From positions 57,338 through 121,337 of the forward strand of contig CAZUNO010000005.1 of the NCBI GenBank assembly GCA_964621445.1: 64,000 bases of DNA. Direction: 5' to 3'. This document shows, piece by piece, positions 47,740 to 56,238 of this stretch. A program made the position numbers and the translations under genes. A model generated the notes under the pieces. It was given only the letters and a program-made list of their open reading frames with translations. It did no database searches and was not told where the DNA came from. The number at the start of each line of letters is the position of its first letter. The stretch's first letter is position 1. This DNA is from CAZUNO01 sp964621445 [NCBI: Candidatus Hadarchaeota archaeon] (GTDB lineage: Archaea; CAYQAE01; CAYVLA01).

Positions 47740-48252
47740 TCACTGTTCCTGGGGCGAGGCCTCCTCTGCCTCGACCTCCTCCTCATCCAATTCAAATTCC
47801 CCCTCTTCCCATTCCATTTCCTCTCCTCCACCACGCTTGTCCTTAACGTAGAAAAGTCCTGCAATTACGAACATGATAATCCCAACCCAAAGCATCCACC
47901 TGAGCATGATCACTTCCTCGTTCTGTGATGGCTCCTCCCCGTATCTCATAAGGTCCCTGTACCATAATTCGGTGTACAGGCCGACCACTAGAAACACGGC
48001 GGCCAGGATTACCACGGCCTTGATGAACCCGAAAGAACCCTCGGCTCCCTCCGAGACAACGTCGGTGTCTGGAAGCCCGGATATGGCCTGTTTGACATGC
48101 TCCTTCTCCACCATATCGGCTTCCGACATCTCGGCTGCCTTTTCGGAGTCCTTCTCTATCCTCCTAAGGACCTTATCGATCTCCGCCGCGTTTCCGGGGA
48201 TTTTCTCCCTCCTCGATTCCAAAAATTCCTTAGCTCCAGTACTCCATTCCAT
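47740..48252 (-). CDS. Small two-helix membrane protein next to the AAA/VWA pair
   Basis: This 170-residue protein has a charged helical N-terminal domain (about residues 1-70), two membrane helices (about 74-95 and 114-136) and a strongly acidic C-terminal tail of about 30 residues. Both ends should be cytoplasmic. The N-terminal W-S-x-x-A-K-E-F-L ... IPG ... IEKDSEK ... EHVKQAI pattern faintly resembles the PCP_red domain of chlorophyllide-reductase-type proteins; this is a weak resemblance. The gene is 90 bases downstream of the VWA gene, with an AT-rich TTTATAT element at about 48303-48311 that could be its own promoter. Confidence 0.65.
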   Translation of the reverse strand: MEWSTGAKEFLESRREKIPGNAAEIDKVLRRIEKDSEKAAEMSEADMVEKEHVKQAISGLPDTDVVSEGAEGSFGFIKAVVILAAVFLVVGLYTELWYRDLMRYGEEPSQNEEVIMLRWMLWVGIIMFVIAGLFYVKDKRGGGEEMEWEEGEFELDEEEVEAEEASPQEQ

Positions 48253-48342
48253 GGATGGTTCCCCGCATTCAGGTTACTTGAACAAAGCAGACTCGACCCC
48301 CAACCCATATAAATCTATTACGGGGAAATGAGTTTTTCGGAC

Positions 48343-51060
48343 CTAGGCCTCTGCCCGCTGGGTATCATCCACTTCCCTTTCCGCCCCATCTCGGATCACC
48401 ATTGAACCCAACATGAGTTCATCAATCTCCGATACGAAAACCGGTGAAAGGTCTTTCATATCCCTCACGAAGAAAATACGACCCCCTCCTATGTCGGCGA
48501 TCTGTTGGGCCAGCCGCGGATTATACCACTTTGACTCCCCATCCTCGTCCACATCCCCGATACATACCACGGAGATGGTTATCCCGTACTTGGCGGTCAT
48601 CCTGGCACATCTGCGTGCATACTCGGCGGCGAATCTTTTCGGCTTAGGATGAGTGGCATCGCCATCCGTTAGCAGTATGACCTGCTTCCTACGTTCCGAA
48701 ACGACTTCCGGGTCATTGGAGCCCGGCTCCATATCCTTAAGGTCGCCAACCAATAGGTCCAGTGACCTCCTCAACCCGGCAGCGATGTTGGTTCCACCCT
48801 TTGGTAGCAAATTCGCCACCTCGGCAAGGGTCGTGTTTCGATCGGACCCCAAATCTGTGACCTCGGTGGAAAGGTCCCTGAAACCAACCACACCTACCCG
48901 ATTACCGTATCTCTCCGCTATAAGATTAAGCACCACTATGGCCTGTTTCGCGTACCATAGCTTATCTCCGTAGGCCATGCTCCCTGAGAGGTCCAGCACC
49001 ACCACTATATCCACGTCCCCCTCTGCCATGAGTTCACGCTTTTCCGGTTCCCTTTCGTAGACATAGAGGTTATCCCTTTGGACATCATCCCGACCATCAC
49101 GTATGGCATCCCTGATGGTTTCTCGAATGGCTATGTCCTTGTAGGAATCCCCTCTCCTATACTTTCGAACGTCCTTGATCTCCGAGCTGGGCAAGGGAGG
49201 AAGCTCCTGGTAGGAGACTCCGCGAAGCGCTGCATCAATCCTTTTCATAATCTGGTCATCGACATCGGACACCAGGAACCTCGATATCCTATGGGTAAAT
49301 GAGATTTTATCCTCTGAGCCATTGATCAGCCCCTCCCTCTCCAGATGCTTCCTCAAAGCACCCACGGGATCACCCTTTCCCTGTTTCGGTTCCGGTCTGT
49401 TTAGAATAGAGGCCAGTGCCGGGTACTGATCGGTCTTTTCCTTTGCTAGATCGGCGATATCCTCAAGAGATGCTCTGGTTCCCGATCTTTCCGCGTAAAG
49501 CTCGTCCCTTGCAGTCGAAATCTCCTTTACGGCCCTGCCTAGGTCATCGCCCTCTAATTCGCCGGAAAGCAACGAGGATTTCTCCGAGATATTGTTATAG
49601 AGACTGGTCAGGGGTTCCCAATCGATGCCAAACCTCTCTCTAATGCTTGACATCACCCTTGAATCCCTGATCCAACCACCCATATCCAGGTAATCAAACA
49701 CAAAGGTAGCTAGAAAGGTCATCGCCCCAAAAAGGCCCACCAGAAAAAAAGGCGATATGTTGTCGAAGGCGTGAGGAGGATCCATACCATTACCGGGTCC
49801 CGCGGAACCTTCCCCGGTCTGGCCTAGAACCCTTCCAGTGTAATTCTCGACCACCCAGGTTCGATTCTCATCCTGGACATAGAGACTGTCCGTATCCCCG
49901 TCATATGTTATCGTCGCGTTACTGCCCGGGTCGACCCCGGTCTCCTCGCTTATCTCACCCATTATGGAGTCCGGTATGTCGGTAACCTCCGTTCCCCCAC
50001 TGACATTGGTACCATCCGCGACCTCCCTCAAGTCGTCGGATAGATTGGGCATGTCCTCGTCGATATTGCCGGGATTTGCATTGTCTACTATTAGAAAGGC
50101 CACCAGGCCAAACACCAGTATGGCGCAGGCCACCATGATCGGGGTTCTATACCGTAAGGACCCGCCTGGTCGCTTTGATGAGGACTCCTTCTCCTCCTTG
50201 GCTCCTAGGAAAACATCCTGGAGAAGATTTCTAGCCACTTCCCGGTTACTCTTCCAGGAAAAGGGGTTGACCTTTATGGAATGGGACAGGGATGAATTAC
50301 ACGAGTTATACAGGTCTCTCTCCTCCGGTTCCCGTCCCGAGAGCTCGCTGCTGGCTGACACGTTTTCCACAAACCTCACGCCGGCCCTGGTGCTTGCTCC
50401 CTGTTCTAGATCGGGATGCCTTCTGCTTCTTTCCAGAAATCTCGAGGCGATATCGGGAACGTAATCCGGAACTGGAGCCAGAGTTTGGGACTTGGATCGT
50501 ATGTATTCCTTTTCGAGATCACGGTCCTCTGGATAGGAAACGGTCACTACCTGGAAATGATCCAATAGTTTGGGATCGATTTGATCTGATGTGGCCAGGG
50601 CAATGATCCTTGCATCCACATCAACCTTATACTGGAAGATCTCAATCATCCCGGTGTCCAAGAAATCCGCCAGGGCCATCGTTAGCTTCCGTGGCATGTT
50701 GTCGATATCCCTGAACAGTATCGCTCCCCCGTCGCTCTTCTCGATAATTCCGGGTATGTAGGATCTATCGTCCGAGAATCCGTATTCCTTGAGGGCCAGG
50801 GGATCAACATCTCCAAACAAGTCCACATTTCTCAGATTGGACGAGCAGTTAACCCTATCTGTATCTAGATCCAGCACTTCCAGGATAATGGAGGCCACGT
50901 TCTCCTTATCCACTCCCCGGGGACCGATGATCAGGATTGGTCTTCCAGTTAGGACGGATGATATGAGGTCAGCCTTCTCCCTTTCCGAAAGCAAGGTCTC
51001 GGATAGCTTCTCCTCCATCTCTCTGATCAGGGTCCTATTATCCTTCACCTGAGATACCAA
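48343..51060 (-). CDS. Membrane-spanning BchD-like protein: degenerate AAA domain, two TM helices, VWA domain
   Basis: This 905-residue protein has a MoxR/BchD-like AAA region at residues 30-235. The Walker A is GPRGVDKE (46-53), lacking the usual Gly and Thr/Ser, and the Walker B is LFRDID (115-120), lacking the catalytic Glu, so it is probably unable to hydrolyse ATP. TM1 spans about 307-325. An external loop of about 110 residues holds sequons at 352, 381, 399, 406 and 434. TM2 spans about 437-457. A helical linker and a VWA domain follow, with an intact MIDAS (DLSGS 690-694, a later GGTN, and LTDGD). The TTG at 51060 or a GTG at 51048 starts it; the latter overlaps the upstream TGA as GTGA. 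It pairs with the active ATPase just upstream. Its role is unknown. Confidence 0.85.
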   Translation of the reverse strand: MVSQVKDNRTLIREMEEKLSETLLSEREKADLISSVLTGRPILIIGPRGVDKENVASIILEVLDLDTDRVNCSSNLRNVDLFGDVDPLALKEYGFSDDRSYIPGIIEKSDGGAILFRDIDNMPRKLTMALADFLDTGMIEIFQYKVDVDARIIALATSDQIDPKLLDHFQVVTVSYPEDRDLEKEYIRSKSQTLAPVPDYVPDIASRFLERSRRHPDLEQGASTRAGVRFVENVSASSELSGREPEERDLYNSCNSSLSHSIKVNPFSWKSNREVARNLLQDVFLGAKEEKESSSKRPGGSLRYRTPIMVACAILVFGLVAFLIVDNANPGNIDEDMPNLSDDLREVADGTNVSGGTEVTDIPDSIMGEISEETGVDPGSNATITYDGDTDSLYVQDENRTWVVENYTGRVLGQTGEGSAGPGNGMDPPHAFDNISPFFLVGLFGAMTFLATFVFDYLDMGGWIRDSRVMSSIRERFGIDWEPLTSLYNNISEKSSLLSGELEGDDLGRAVKEISTARDELYAERSGTRASLEDIADLAKEKTDQYPALASILNRPEPKQGKGDPVGALRKHLEREGLINGSEDKISFTHRISRFLVSDVDDQIMKRIDAALRGVSYQELPPLPSSEIKDVRKYRRGDSYKDIAIRETIRDAIRDGRDDVQRDNLYVYEREPEKRELMAEGDVDIVVVLDLSGSMAYGDKLWYAKQAIVVLNLIAERYGNRVGVVGFRDLSTEVTDLGSDRNTTLAEVANLLPKGGTNIAAGLRRSLDLLVGDLKDMEPGSNDPEVVSERRKQVILLTDGDATHPKPKRFAAEYARRCARMTAKYGITISVVCIGDVDEDGESKWYNPRLAQQIADIGGGRIFFVRDMKDLSPVFVSEIDELMLGSMVIRDGAEREVDDTQRAEA

Positions 51061-52073
51061 CCATAATCATGTAGAACTTCGAGGGCCTGTTTCTTTACCT
51101 CCGAATGGGGGGCTCCGGTAGCCGCGGGGAGAACCGAACAAAGGGCATCATATAGATCCTTAACCTGGGCAGAGCCGTTTCCGGAGATAAGCGAGTAGGC
51201 CTGGGTCTTCTCGAAGATCTTTATGCTCGCCCTCACGCTGGCCGGTTGGAAATTTGTGTTATTACCCCTTGTTTTTTGGGTTGAGGATGCAATAGCTTCC
51301 ATCATCTCCTCACCCACCTTAACTCCAAGATCCTTTGCCTCATTCTTTATTATCGTTGCCTCGTCCTGGATCCTATTGGGATAGGACATCTCTATAACGT
51401 CAACTCTATCAAGTAGTACGTCGATGAGGGGAACATCGCCAGACTCGGCGGAAAGATTGGATGTGGCTATCATAAGGAAATCCGCCGGGTAGTCCAGATC
51501 GTAACCCGAGATGGTGGCCTTCCCTTCATCAAGGACCTGCAAAAAGGCCCCCTGCAACCTCTGGGGCATCTTCGCAATCTCGTCGCAGAAGACTATCCCG
51601 TTATTGCCCTTGAGCAGTTTTCCCGGAGTGAAAGCCCGATAATCATCGGGGGAGTATTTGAAAGCCGCAACTGGATCTATGTCTCCAAGGAGGTCCTGGA
51701 CGGTTAGGTCAGGGCTTCCCTGAATTCTCACGAATCTCTCGAGGCCACTGACATTTCTTGTAGGGGCTCTCTCCGGGTCCATTTCCGAATCGCCGTATCG
51801 GCTCCTACAAACTGGACACGCAATCTGATCGGGCTGACAGTTGAACTCGCATCCCTCTATCACATTGATAGGACCCAGCATCTTTGCCATCTCCTTGGCT
51901 AGCGTGGTCTTTCCACAACCCCTTGGCCCCTTGAGGATGACATCGTGTCCGGCCACAATTGAGGCCAGGAACTGCTTCTTCGCTTCCCTCTGTCCAATTA
52001 TCCGGGATAGCGGATCCTTTCCCTCTCTCACCGACTTGATTAGGATTTCTCGGATCTCGGTTTTGACATCCAT
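51045..52073 (-). CDS. BchI/MoxR-like AAA+ ATPase with cysteine cluster
   Basis: This 342-residue ATPase resembles the I subunit of magnesium chelatase. The Walker A GPRGCGKT (49-56), Walker B VFCDE (160-164) and sensor-1 IATSN are intact. A C-x3-C-x6-C-x2-C cluster (residues 75-89) sits just after the first helix, probably a zinc site as seen in archaeal chelatase-I homologues. It lacks membrane helices and should form a cytoplasmic ring. It is translationally coupled to the VWA protein, which supplies a degenerate partner AAA domain, as BchI and BchD do. Metal insertion into a tetrapyrrole is only one possible function; protein remodelling is another. Confidence 0.88.
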   Translation of the reverse strand: MDVKTEIREILIKSVREGKDPLSRIIGQREAKKQFLASIVAGHDVILKGPRGCGKTTLAKEMAKMLGPINVIEGCEFNCQPDQIACPVCRSRYGDSEMDPERAPTRNVSGLERFVRIQGSPDLTVQDLLGDIDPVAAFKYSPDDYRAFTPGKLLKGNNGIVFCDEIAKMPQRLQGAFLQVLDEGKATISGYDLDYPADFLMIATSNLSAESGDVPLIDVLLDRVDVIEMSYPNRIQDEATIIKNEAKDLGVKVGEEMMEAIASSTQKTRGNNTNFQPASVRASIKIFEKTQAYSLISGNGSAQVKDLYDALCSVLPAATGAPHSEVKKQALEVLHDYGWYLR

Positions 52074-52123
52074 GACCTCAACACACCCCTTCGTGTTAGT
52101 CTTCCTACCGTTTAACTCTATTC

Positions 52124-52140
52124 TATTTCATTCTGAAATA
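52124..52140. promoter_or_regulatory. Operator-like inverted repeat upstream of the AAA/VWA operon
   Basis: TATTTCA (52124-52130) and TGAAATA (52134-52140) are perfect arms around TTC. The site is 51 bases before the ATPase start. The whole gap 52074-52332 is AT-rich, holds the divergent promoters of the ATPase operon and of the gene at 52333, and shows no other gene. Confidence 0.4.
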
Positions 52141-52332
52141 ACTGAAAGGCGAAATAATGGGGCTTCAAATGTCTAGGATTTCCCTTTTCTTATTTAATAA
52201 CATTTTATGAAAATTGGTATGTCATAATTACTGCAATATAATAATACTAATTATATATTCCACCATTACCTTGACCGTGAAACGGCGTTTTTCGCCTACA
52301 TAAGATTAATAAGGTAAATCATCAGCGCTCCA

Positions 52333-53154
52333 ATGCTCACAATTCAGGGAAATCCAGGGGGCAACGCAGGCTTGGATGAATATATATTATTCTCGAAAAA
52401 CGGAGAGGACTCCTTCGAGGTCAAGATTCCCTTTTCTTCCGACTCCTTGAACCAGGTCTCGGATCTACTGACCAAGCAAGGATTCCTAGTGGAAAGAAAG
52501 GAGATGGATAGGCTTCAGACCGAATTAGTCGAACTCAAGTCCATGCTAAGTGAAGTAAGGGAAGAAAACGAAAGCCTCGGTCGACTTCTCCAAGATATCC
52601 TCAAAGGACTGGACAGCACCAAGTCCCAAGGCGCTAACCGGGAGACCAAATCGGGACTGACCGATACGGGAACTGAGAAGATGAGAATCCCGGATGATAA
52701 GATCTCCATGCTCCCCTCCCCGGATACAAAGGCATTCAAGCTCATAAGCAAGCTGGCAAAGGAGCACATGGATGAGAAATTTACCACCTCCGGCCTAAGC
52801 CTGTACGAAAAGCGAGTTTTCTCCCTTCTAGTCAAGAGATATGAGTTCGCGAGAAGGGTGGGTAAGAAGGGTCGCAGCGTCGTATATACCTTCCACCCTC
52901 CGGCCCTTGAATCCCTATGCAAGGAGCTCGGCGGAAGGGCCATGATCTCAGTTCGTTCCCGGGTGAGATCGAAATCGGTGGTGGACTTCCTGGAAAAGAT
53001 GAAGGATAGATATCCCCATTTCTGTTACAGAGAGGTTCCCAGCCAAACCGGGTACAAGCAACATGAGCTTCTCTTCTCCGACAAGTCGGTCAGAAAATCG
53101 GTGATGGGCAACCTGACCCGGACCTTCGGGCCGAACAGCGTCAAGATCCTGTAG
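52333..53154 (+). CDS. Unknown protein with coiled coil and basic C-terminal domain
   Basis: This 273-residue protein is of no family I recognise. Residues 1-55 are beta-like, and about 56-100 form a coiled coil (LVELKSMLSEVREENESLGRLL). A polar linker follows. Residues about 135-273 form a compact basic domain (KRVFSLLVKRYEFARRVGKKGRSVVYTF ... RSRVRSKSVVDFLEKM) that could bind nucleic acid. The ATG lies about 30 bases after an AT-rich AAGATTAATAA, so the transcript may be leaderless. It is divergent from the AAA/VWA operon and could be its regulator, which is a guess from position. Its 3' end overlaps the peptidase gene by 14 bases. Confidence 0.65.
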   Translation: MLTIQGNPGGNAGLDEYILFSKNGEDSFEVKIPFSSDSLNQVSDLLTKQGFLVERKEMDRLQTELVELKSMLSEVREENESLGRLLQDILKGLDSTKSQGANRETKSGLTDTGTEKMRIPDDKISMLPSPDTKAFKLISKLAKEHMDEKFTTSGLSLYEKRVFSLLVKRYEFARRVGKKGRSVVYTFHPPALESLCKELGGRAMISVRSRVRSKSVVDFLEKMKDRYPHFCYREVPSQTGYKQHELLFSDKSVRKSVMGNLTRTFGPNSVKIL

Positions 53155-54064
53155 AGTTTAGGTCCCCGGAATCCAGGCCCATAACCACCCCGTAAATGAC
53201 GTCCCCCACAGCCTTGAGGCTATCGGCATCTATCTTGTCCAGGTCGTCCTTCTCAGTATGCCAGTATGAATTCAGGGGGCCATATTCGAAATCGATGAGC
53301 ACACATGATGGGACCCCAGCAGACATGAAAGGCACGTGATCGTCCAGCACCATTATCTGTGATTGGCCGAAATGTTCATTATACCCCATCTCATCGGCCT
53401 TAGCCCATATATAATTCAACAGCTCCCTGTCCGAGTTACCATCCCTTTGAATCATAAGCTTTCTGTCCCCGATCATATCCGGTACAATGAGCCAGGAGGG
53501 TAAACTCTCCTCCTCTTCCAGCAGCTCAACAAGGTGGCGACTCCCGTAGAACATTGTCTCCGGATCATCCCCCGTGTCCTCACCGTCGAAGAATATCAAC
53601 CACACCGTATGCTCCAGGGCCTGCTCAACCAGCACTTCTCCCAGCTCCAACAGCAGTCCGGCACTGGACCCGCCATCATTGGCCCCGGGAATATCCTTGG
53701 TATCGTAGTGGCCCCCAACCGCTATTATCCCCCTCCCTCCACTTCCTGGTATGATCCCTATGATATTTTCCATATCATAATCAGTACCCTCATAGGTGGC
53801 CACGAAGGGGTCACACCTGACCTTCAATCCCATCACCCGTAGCTGACCTTTGATGTACTCCCTGGCCTGGGCAATCGAATCAGATCCTATGGACCGAGGA
53901 CCCAGGGACACCAGGTGTTCCACCTGTGAAAGGGCCCTTTCACCGGATACGGGGGTCATATCGCCATCCCCGATGGAAACCTCATTACCGTGGTCCAGGA
54001 TGAAGAGCATGGAGAGGAGGGCTCCGAGAAGCAAAATTATGGAAATAGTAAGCTTTCGGTCCAT
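53141..54064 (-). CDS. M28-family metallopeptidase, membrane-anchored
   Basis: This 307-residue zinc aminopeptidase-type enzyme is anchored by one N-terminal helix (about residues 5-23) and should face outside. The metal-ligand segments are GGHYDT (about 117), the bridging Asp in GANDGGSSAG (about 129), FFDGEDTGDD (about 159) and VPDMIGD (about 193). A late HVPF/YWHTEKDD supplies the last His. M28 enzymes release amino acids or cleave other amides. It may process exported peptides. Confidence 0.9.
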   Translation of the reverse strand: MDRKLTISIILLLGALLSMLFILDHGNEVSIGDGDMTPVSGERALSQVEHLVSLGPRSIGSDSIAQAREYIKGQLRVMGLKVRCDPFVATYEGTDYDMENIIGIIPGSGGRGIIAVGGHYDTKDIPGANDGGSSAGLLLELGEVLVEQALEHTVWLIFFDGEDTGDDPETMFYGSRHLVELLEEEESLPSWLIVPDMIGDRKLMIQRDGNSDRELLNYIWAKADEMGYNEHFGQSQIMVLDDHVPFMSAGVPSCVLIDFEYGPLNSYWHTEKDDLDKIDADSLKAVGDVIYGVVMGLDSGDLNSTGS

Positions 54065-54121
54065 GATAAAAGATTAATAAGCAAATCAGAGGCTTATTAA
54101 CGTTCCCTAAGAGGTCGCAAG

Positions 54122-55609
54122 TTGAGAAGAACCCTTCCCATACTGCTCTTGATCCTTATATTCTCCCCGATTTCGGTCTTTTCTTTCGCCGAAGTTGAGA
54201 GAATGCCCTACTTCGTCAAATCCCAAGGCGGGAAGACGATTTACTGGAACGAATCCTATAGGATCCTCGCCGGCGACCTGGAACTCCAGCTGGTAACCGG
54301 TACAGCACGGGTATCCGACCAGTTTGGTGACCGGATGCTGGAATGGGATCCGGAAATAATATCCATAAAGGTCGAAGACGAGGAGGTAATGCGTAGAAAG
54401 ACGCTTGAATTCATCTCCGACGATCCCCTCCTCAACATGCCTTTCCTGGGGATAGGCGGCGTGGTGTCCCCAACAAATGAGATAATGGGACTAACCCCTT
54501 CGGGGGCACCCGCATCCAATTTGGAGTGGGGAGAGAAAGGAGAGGAAGGTGTTGTGTCCTGGTCTACCTCGTATCAATACAAGGCCGGGGATAGAATATC
54601 ATGGCTTAATAGGTCCTTCCTGCTGAATGCGAGCCTTAAGATCGATTGTGAATTCACGGTTGTGGATGCATATCAGGCCATGGAACAGAAGGTAATGGTC
54701 ACCAACGGGGACGAATCCCAGTCCCTTCCCTTCCCCCTGGAGACCGCGTTCTGCCTGGGCTCCTCATTTGAGGAAAAGGCCTTGAGCCTGCCAAATATGA
54801 CCCTTGAACCCGACAGGTACTTCACCTATCCGGCCACCGACCTTCCCGTCCAGTGGTATGACCCCGCCTCAGATTCCTACAGCCTGCCGGGATCCATGTG
54901 GTCGGAGGATGATCTTCCCGGACTTCTATATACCGAGTTTGATCTTCAAAACCGCGACTGGTTCGGCGCAGTAACCGAAACCCAGATATCCTATCAAATG
55001 CAGGGAGGCGCGGGGGTGAGGGTGCTTTCAAGCCAGGGATTTGAAGATTTCCGCCCCTATTCCATGTTCATCTCCGGCGAGGATGACCACATGGTATTCG
55101 GGTTCAAACCGTACAGCCAAGCCGGGAGTTACGATGATTTCACACCCATGACCGTTGATCCGGGTGAACAAGCATCACTTGAACTCCTTTGGTTTTTCCC
55201 GGAGTCCGAGGGGGAAACCATGGGACTGTCCGACCTCGAGGAGTTCGCCAACCAGTCCATCTCAGTTTCGCAATTCGTCCAATCGGAGAAGGACGCGGAA
55301 GAGCTCTTCAAGGAGGCTAATTCCCTGGCCGCTGATGGCCAGATGGTCCAAGCGGTCGACAAGGCCACCTCGGCCTTCCTCACCTACCAGAATCTGGGAA
55401 AGATTTCTGACACCATGCTGGAGGAGAGCCGCAACATCAATACCACGATAACAACCTGGAGGAACTCAGCATCCGACCCCGAACCCCACCCAGAAAAGGG
55501 GGATAGGAGCGCCATGTTCATCACCCTGGGGATCTTCCTGGTTCTATTAATCTCGATTTCGTTCTGGGTCTATGTCATCAAGCCACGCCGTGCACAGGGA
55601 AATGATTAA
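54122..55609 (+). CDS. Exported protein with C-terminal membrane anchor, function unknown
   Basis: This 495-residue protein has a signal peptide (residues 1-22, ending FSFA), a long beta-rich domain to about 370, a helical segment (about 375-440) resembling a short TPR or coiled coil, and a C-terminal membrane helix (about 461-482) with a short basic cytoplasmic end. The outer domain carries few sequons (NES, NRS, NAS, NMT). The start is TTG. The stop shares TTAA with the convergent rimI gene. I do not recognise the family. Confidence 0.75.
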   Translation: MRRTLPILLLILIFSPISVFSFAEVERMPYFVKSQGGKTIYWNESYRILAGDLELQLVTGTARVSDQFGDRMLEWDPEIISIKVEDEEVMRRKTLEFISDDPLLNMPFLGIGGVVSPTNEIMGLTPSGAPASNLEWGEKGEEGVVSWSTSYQYKAGDRISWLNRSFLLNASLKIDCEFTVVDAYQAMEQKVMVTNGDESQSLPFPLETAFCLGSSFEEKALSLPNMTLEPDRYFTYPATDLPVQWYDPASDSYSLPGSMWSEDDLPGLLYTEFDLQNRDWFGAVTETQISYQMQGGAGVRVLSSQGFEDFRPYSMFISGEDDHMVFGFKPYSQAGSYDDFTPMTVDPGEQASLELLWFFPESEGETMGLSDLEEFANQSISVSQFVQSEKDAEELFKEANSLAADGQMVQAVDKATSAFLTYQNLGKISDTMLEESRNINTTITTWRNSASDPEPHPEKGDRSAMFITLGIFLVLLISISFWVYVIKPRRAQGND

Positions 55610-56100
55610 CCATCATCCATCCGGTAGGTCATCTTGATTGCATCCTCTCCATCCCTGTAATACCCAGGTACCAATCTATCGGTCTCGTACCCCAGTGAAC
55701 GGTAGAGTTCTATGGCCGAGGTATTGCTTTTCCTAACCTCAAGTTTCACCCGGTCAGCCCCTGCTTCCTCCAGCTTTCTGTCCACATTCCTGATAAGCAG
55801 TCGGGCTATCCCCCTTCTTCGTTTCTCCGGACGGACGGCTATCGATATGATGTGGCCCTCCCTTTCATTCCTGATATCGGCTATAACATAGCCAAGCAGA
55901 CGATCATCTGCCTCAGCCACCAGAAATGTTGATCTATTCTTGTTGGCCAAAAACCTTAGGTACCCCATTGGGTAAGGACTAGGGAAGGATTTTTCCTCTA
56001 GGTCGAGTATCCTCTCCAAGTCCTCGCGGCGTACCTCCCTGATCCCGATTTCCGCAGCGCCTTCCAGGTGACTTCCCCCTTGACCTTTCAGCAAACCCAA
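55606..56100 (-). CDS. rimI: RimI-like GNAT N-acetyltransferase
   Basis: This 164-residue GNAT protein has the acetyl-CoA loop RPEKRRRGIARLLI (about residues 94-107) preceded by the HIISIAV strand, and the C-terminal NTSAIELYRSLGYE motif of RimI/Ard1. In archaea such enzymes acetylate protein N-termini. The first possible start is a TTG; the first 17 residues are not family-like, so translation may start a little later. Confidence 0.88.
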   Translation of the reverse strand: MGLLKGQGGSHLEGAAEIGIREVRREDLERILDLEEKSFPSPYPMGYLRFLANKNRSTFLVAEADDRLLGYVIADIRNEREGHIISIAVRPEKRRRGIARLLIRNVDRKLEEAGADRVKLEVRKSNTSAIELYRSLGYETDRLVPGYYRDGEDAIKMTYRMDDG

Positions 56101-56238
56101 ATCATGGCCTAATATATTTGAGCCAGGGTCCGAGCCCTTCCATTACCCAATATGCAGTTCAGATTCTCCAAATTTTCCCTTAATCCATGGTCATACATAT
56201 TAGTCATTTCAGTCAATTTTCCTCAAGGCGTGTAGAAC

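Noticed and set aside
48343-52073. Direct annotation as magnesium or cobalt chelatase
   Set aside because: No BchH/CobN large subunit and no tetrapyrrole genes lie nearby, and the membrane helices with an external loop do not fit known chelatases. Only the fold type is claimed.
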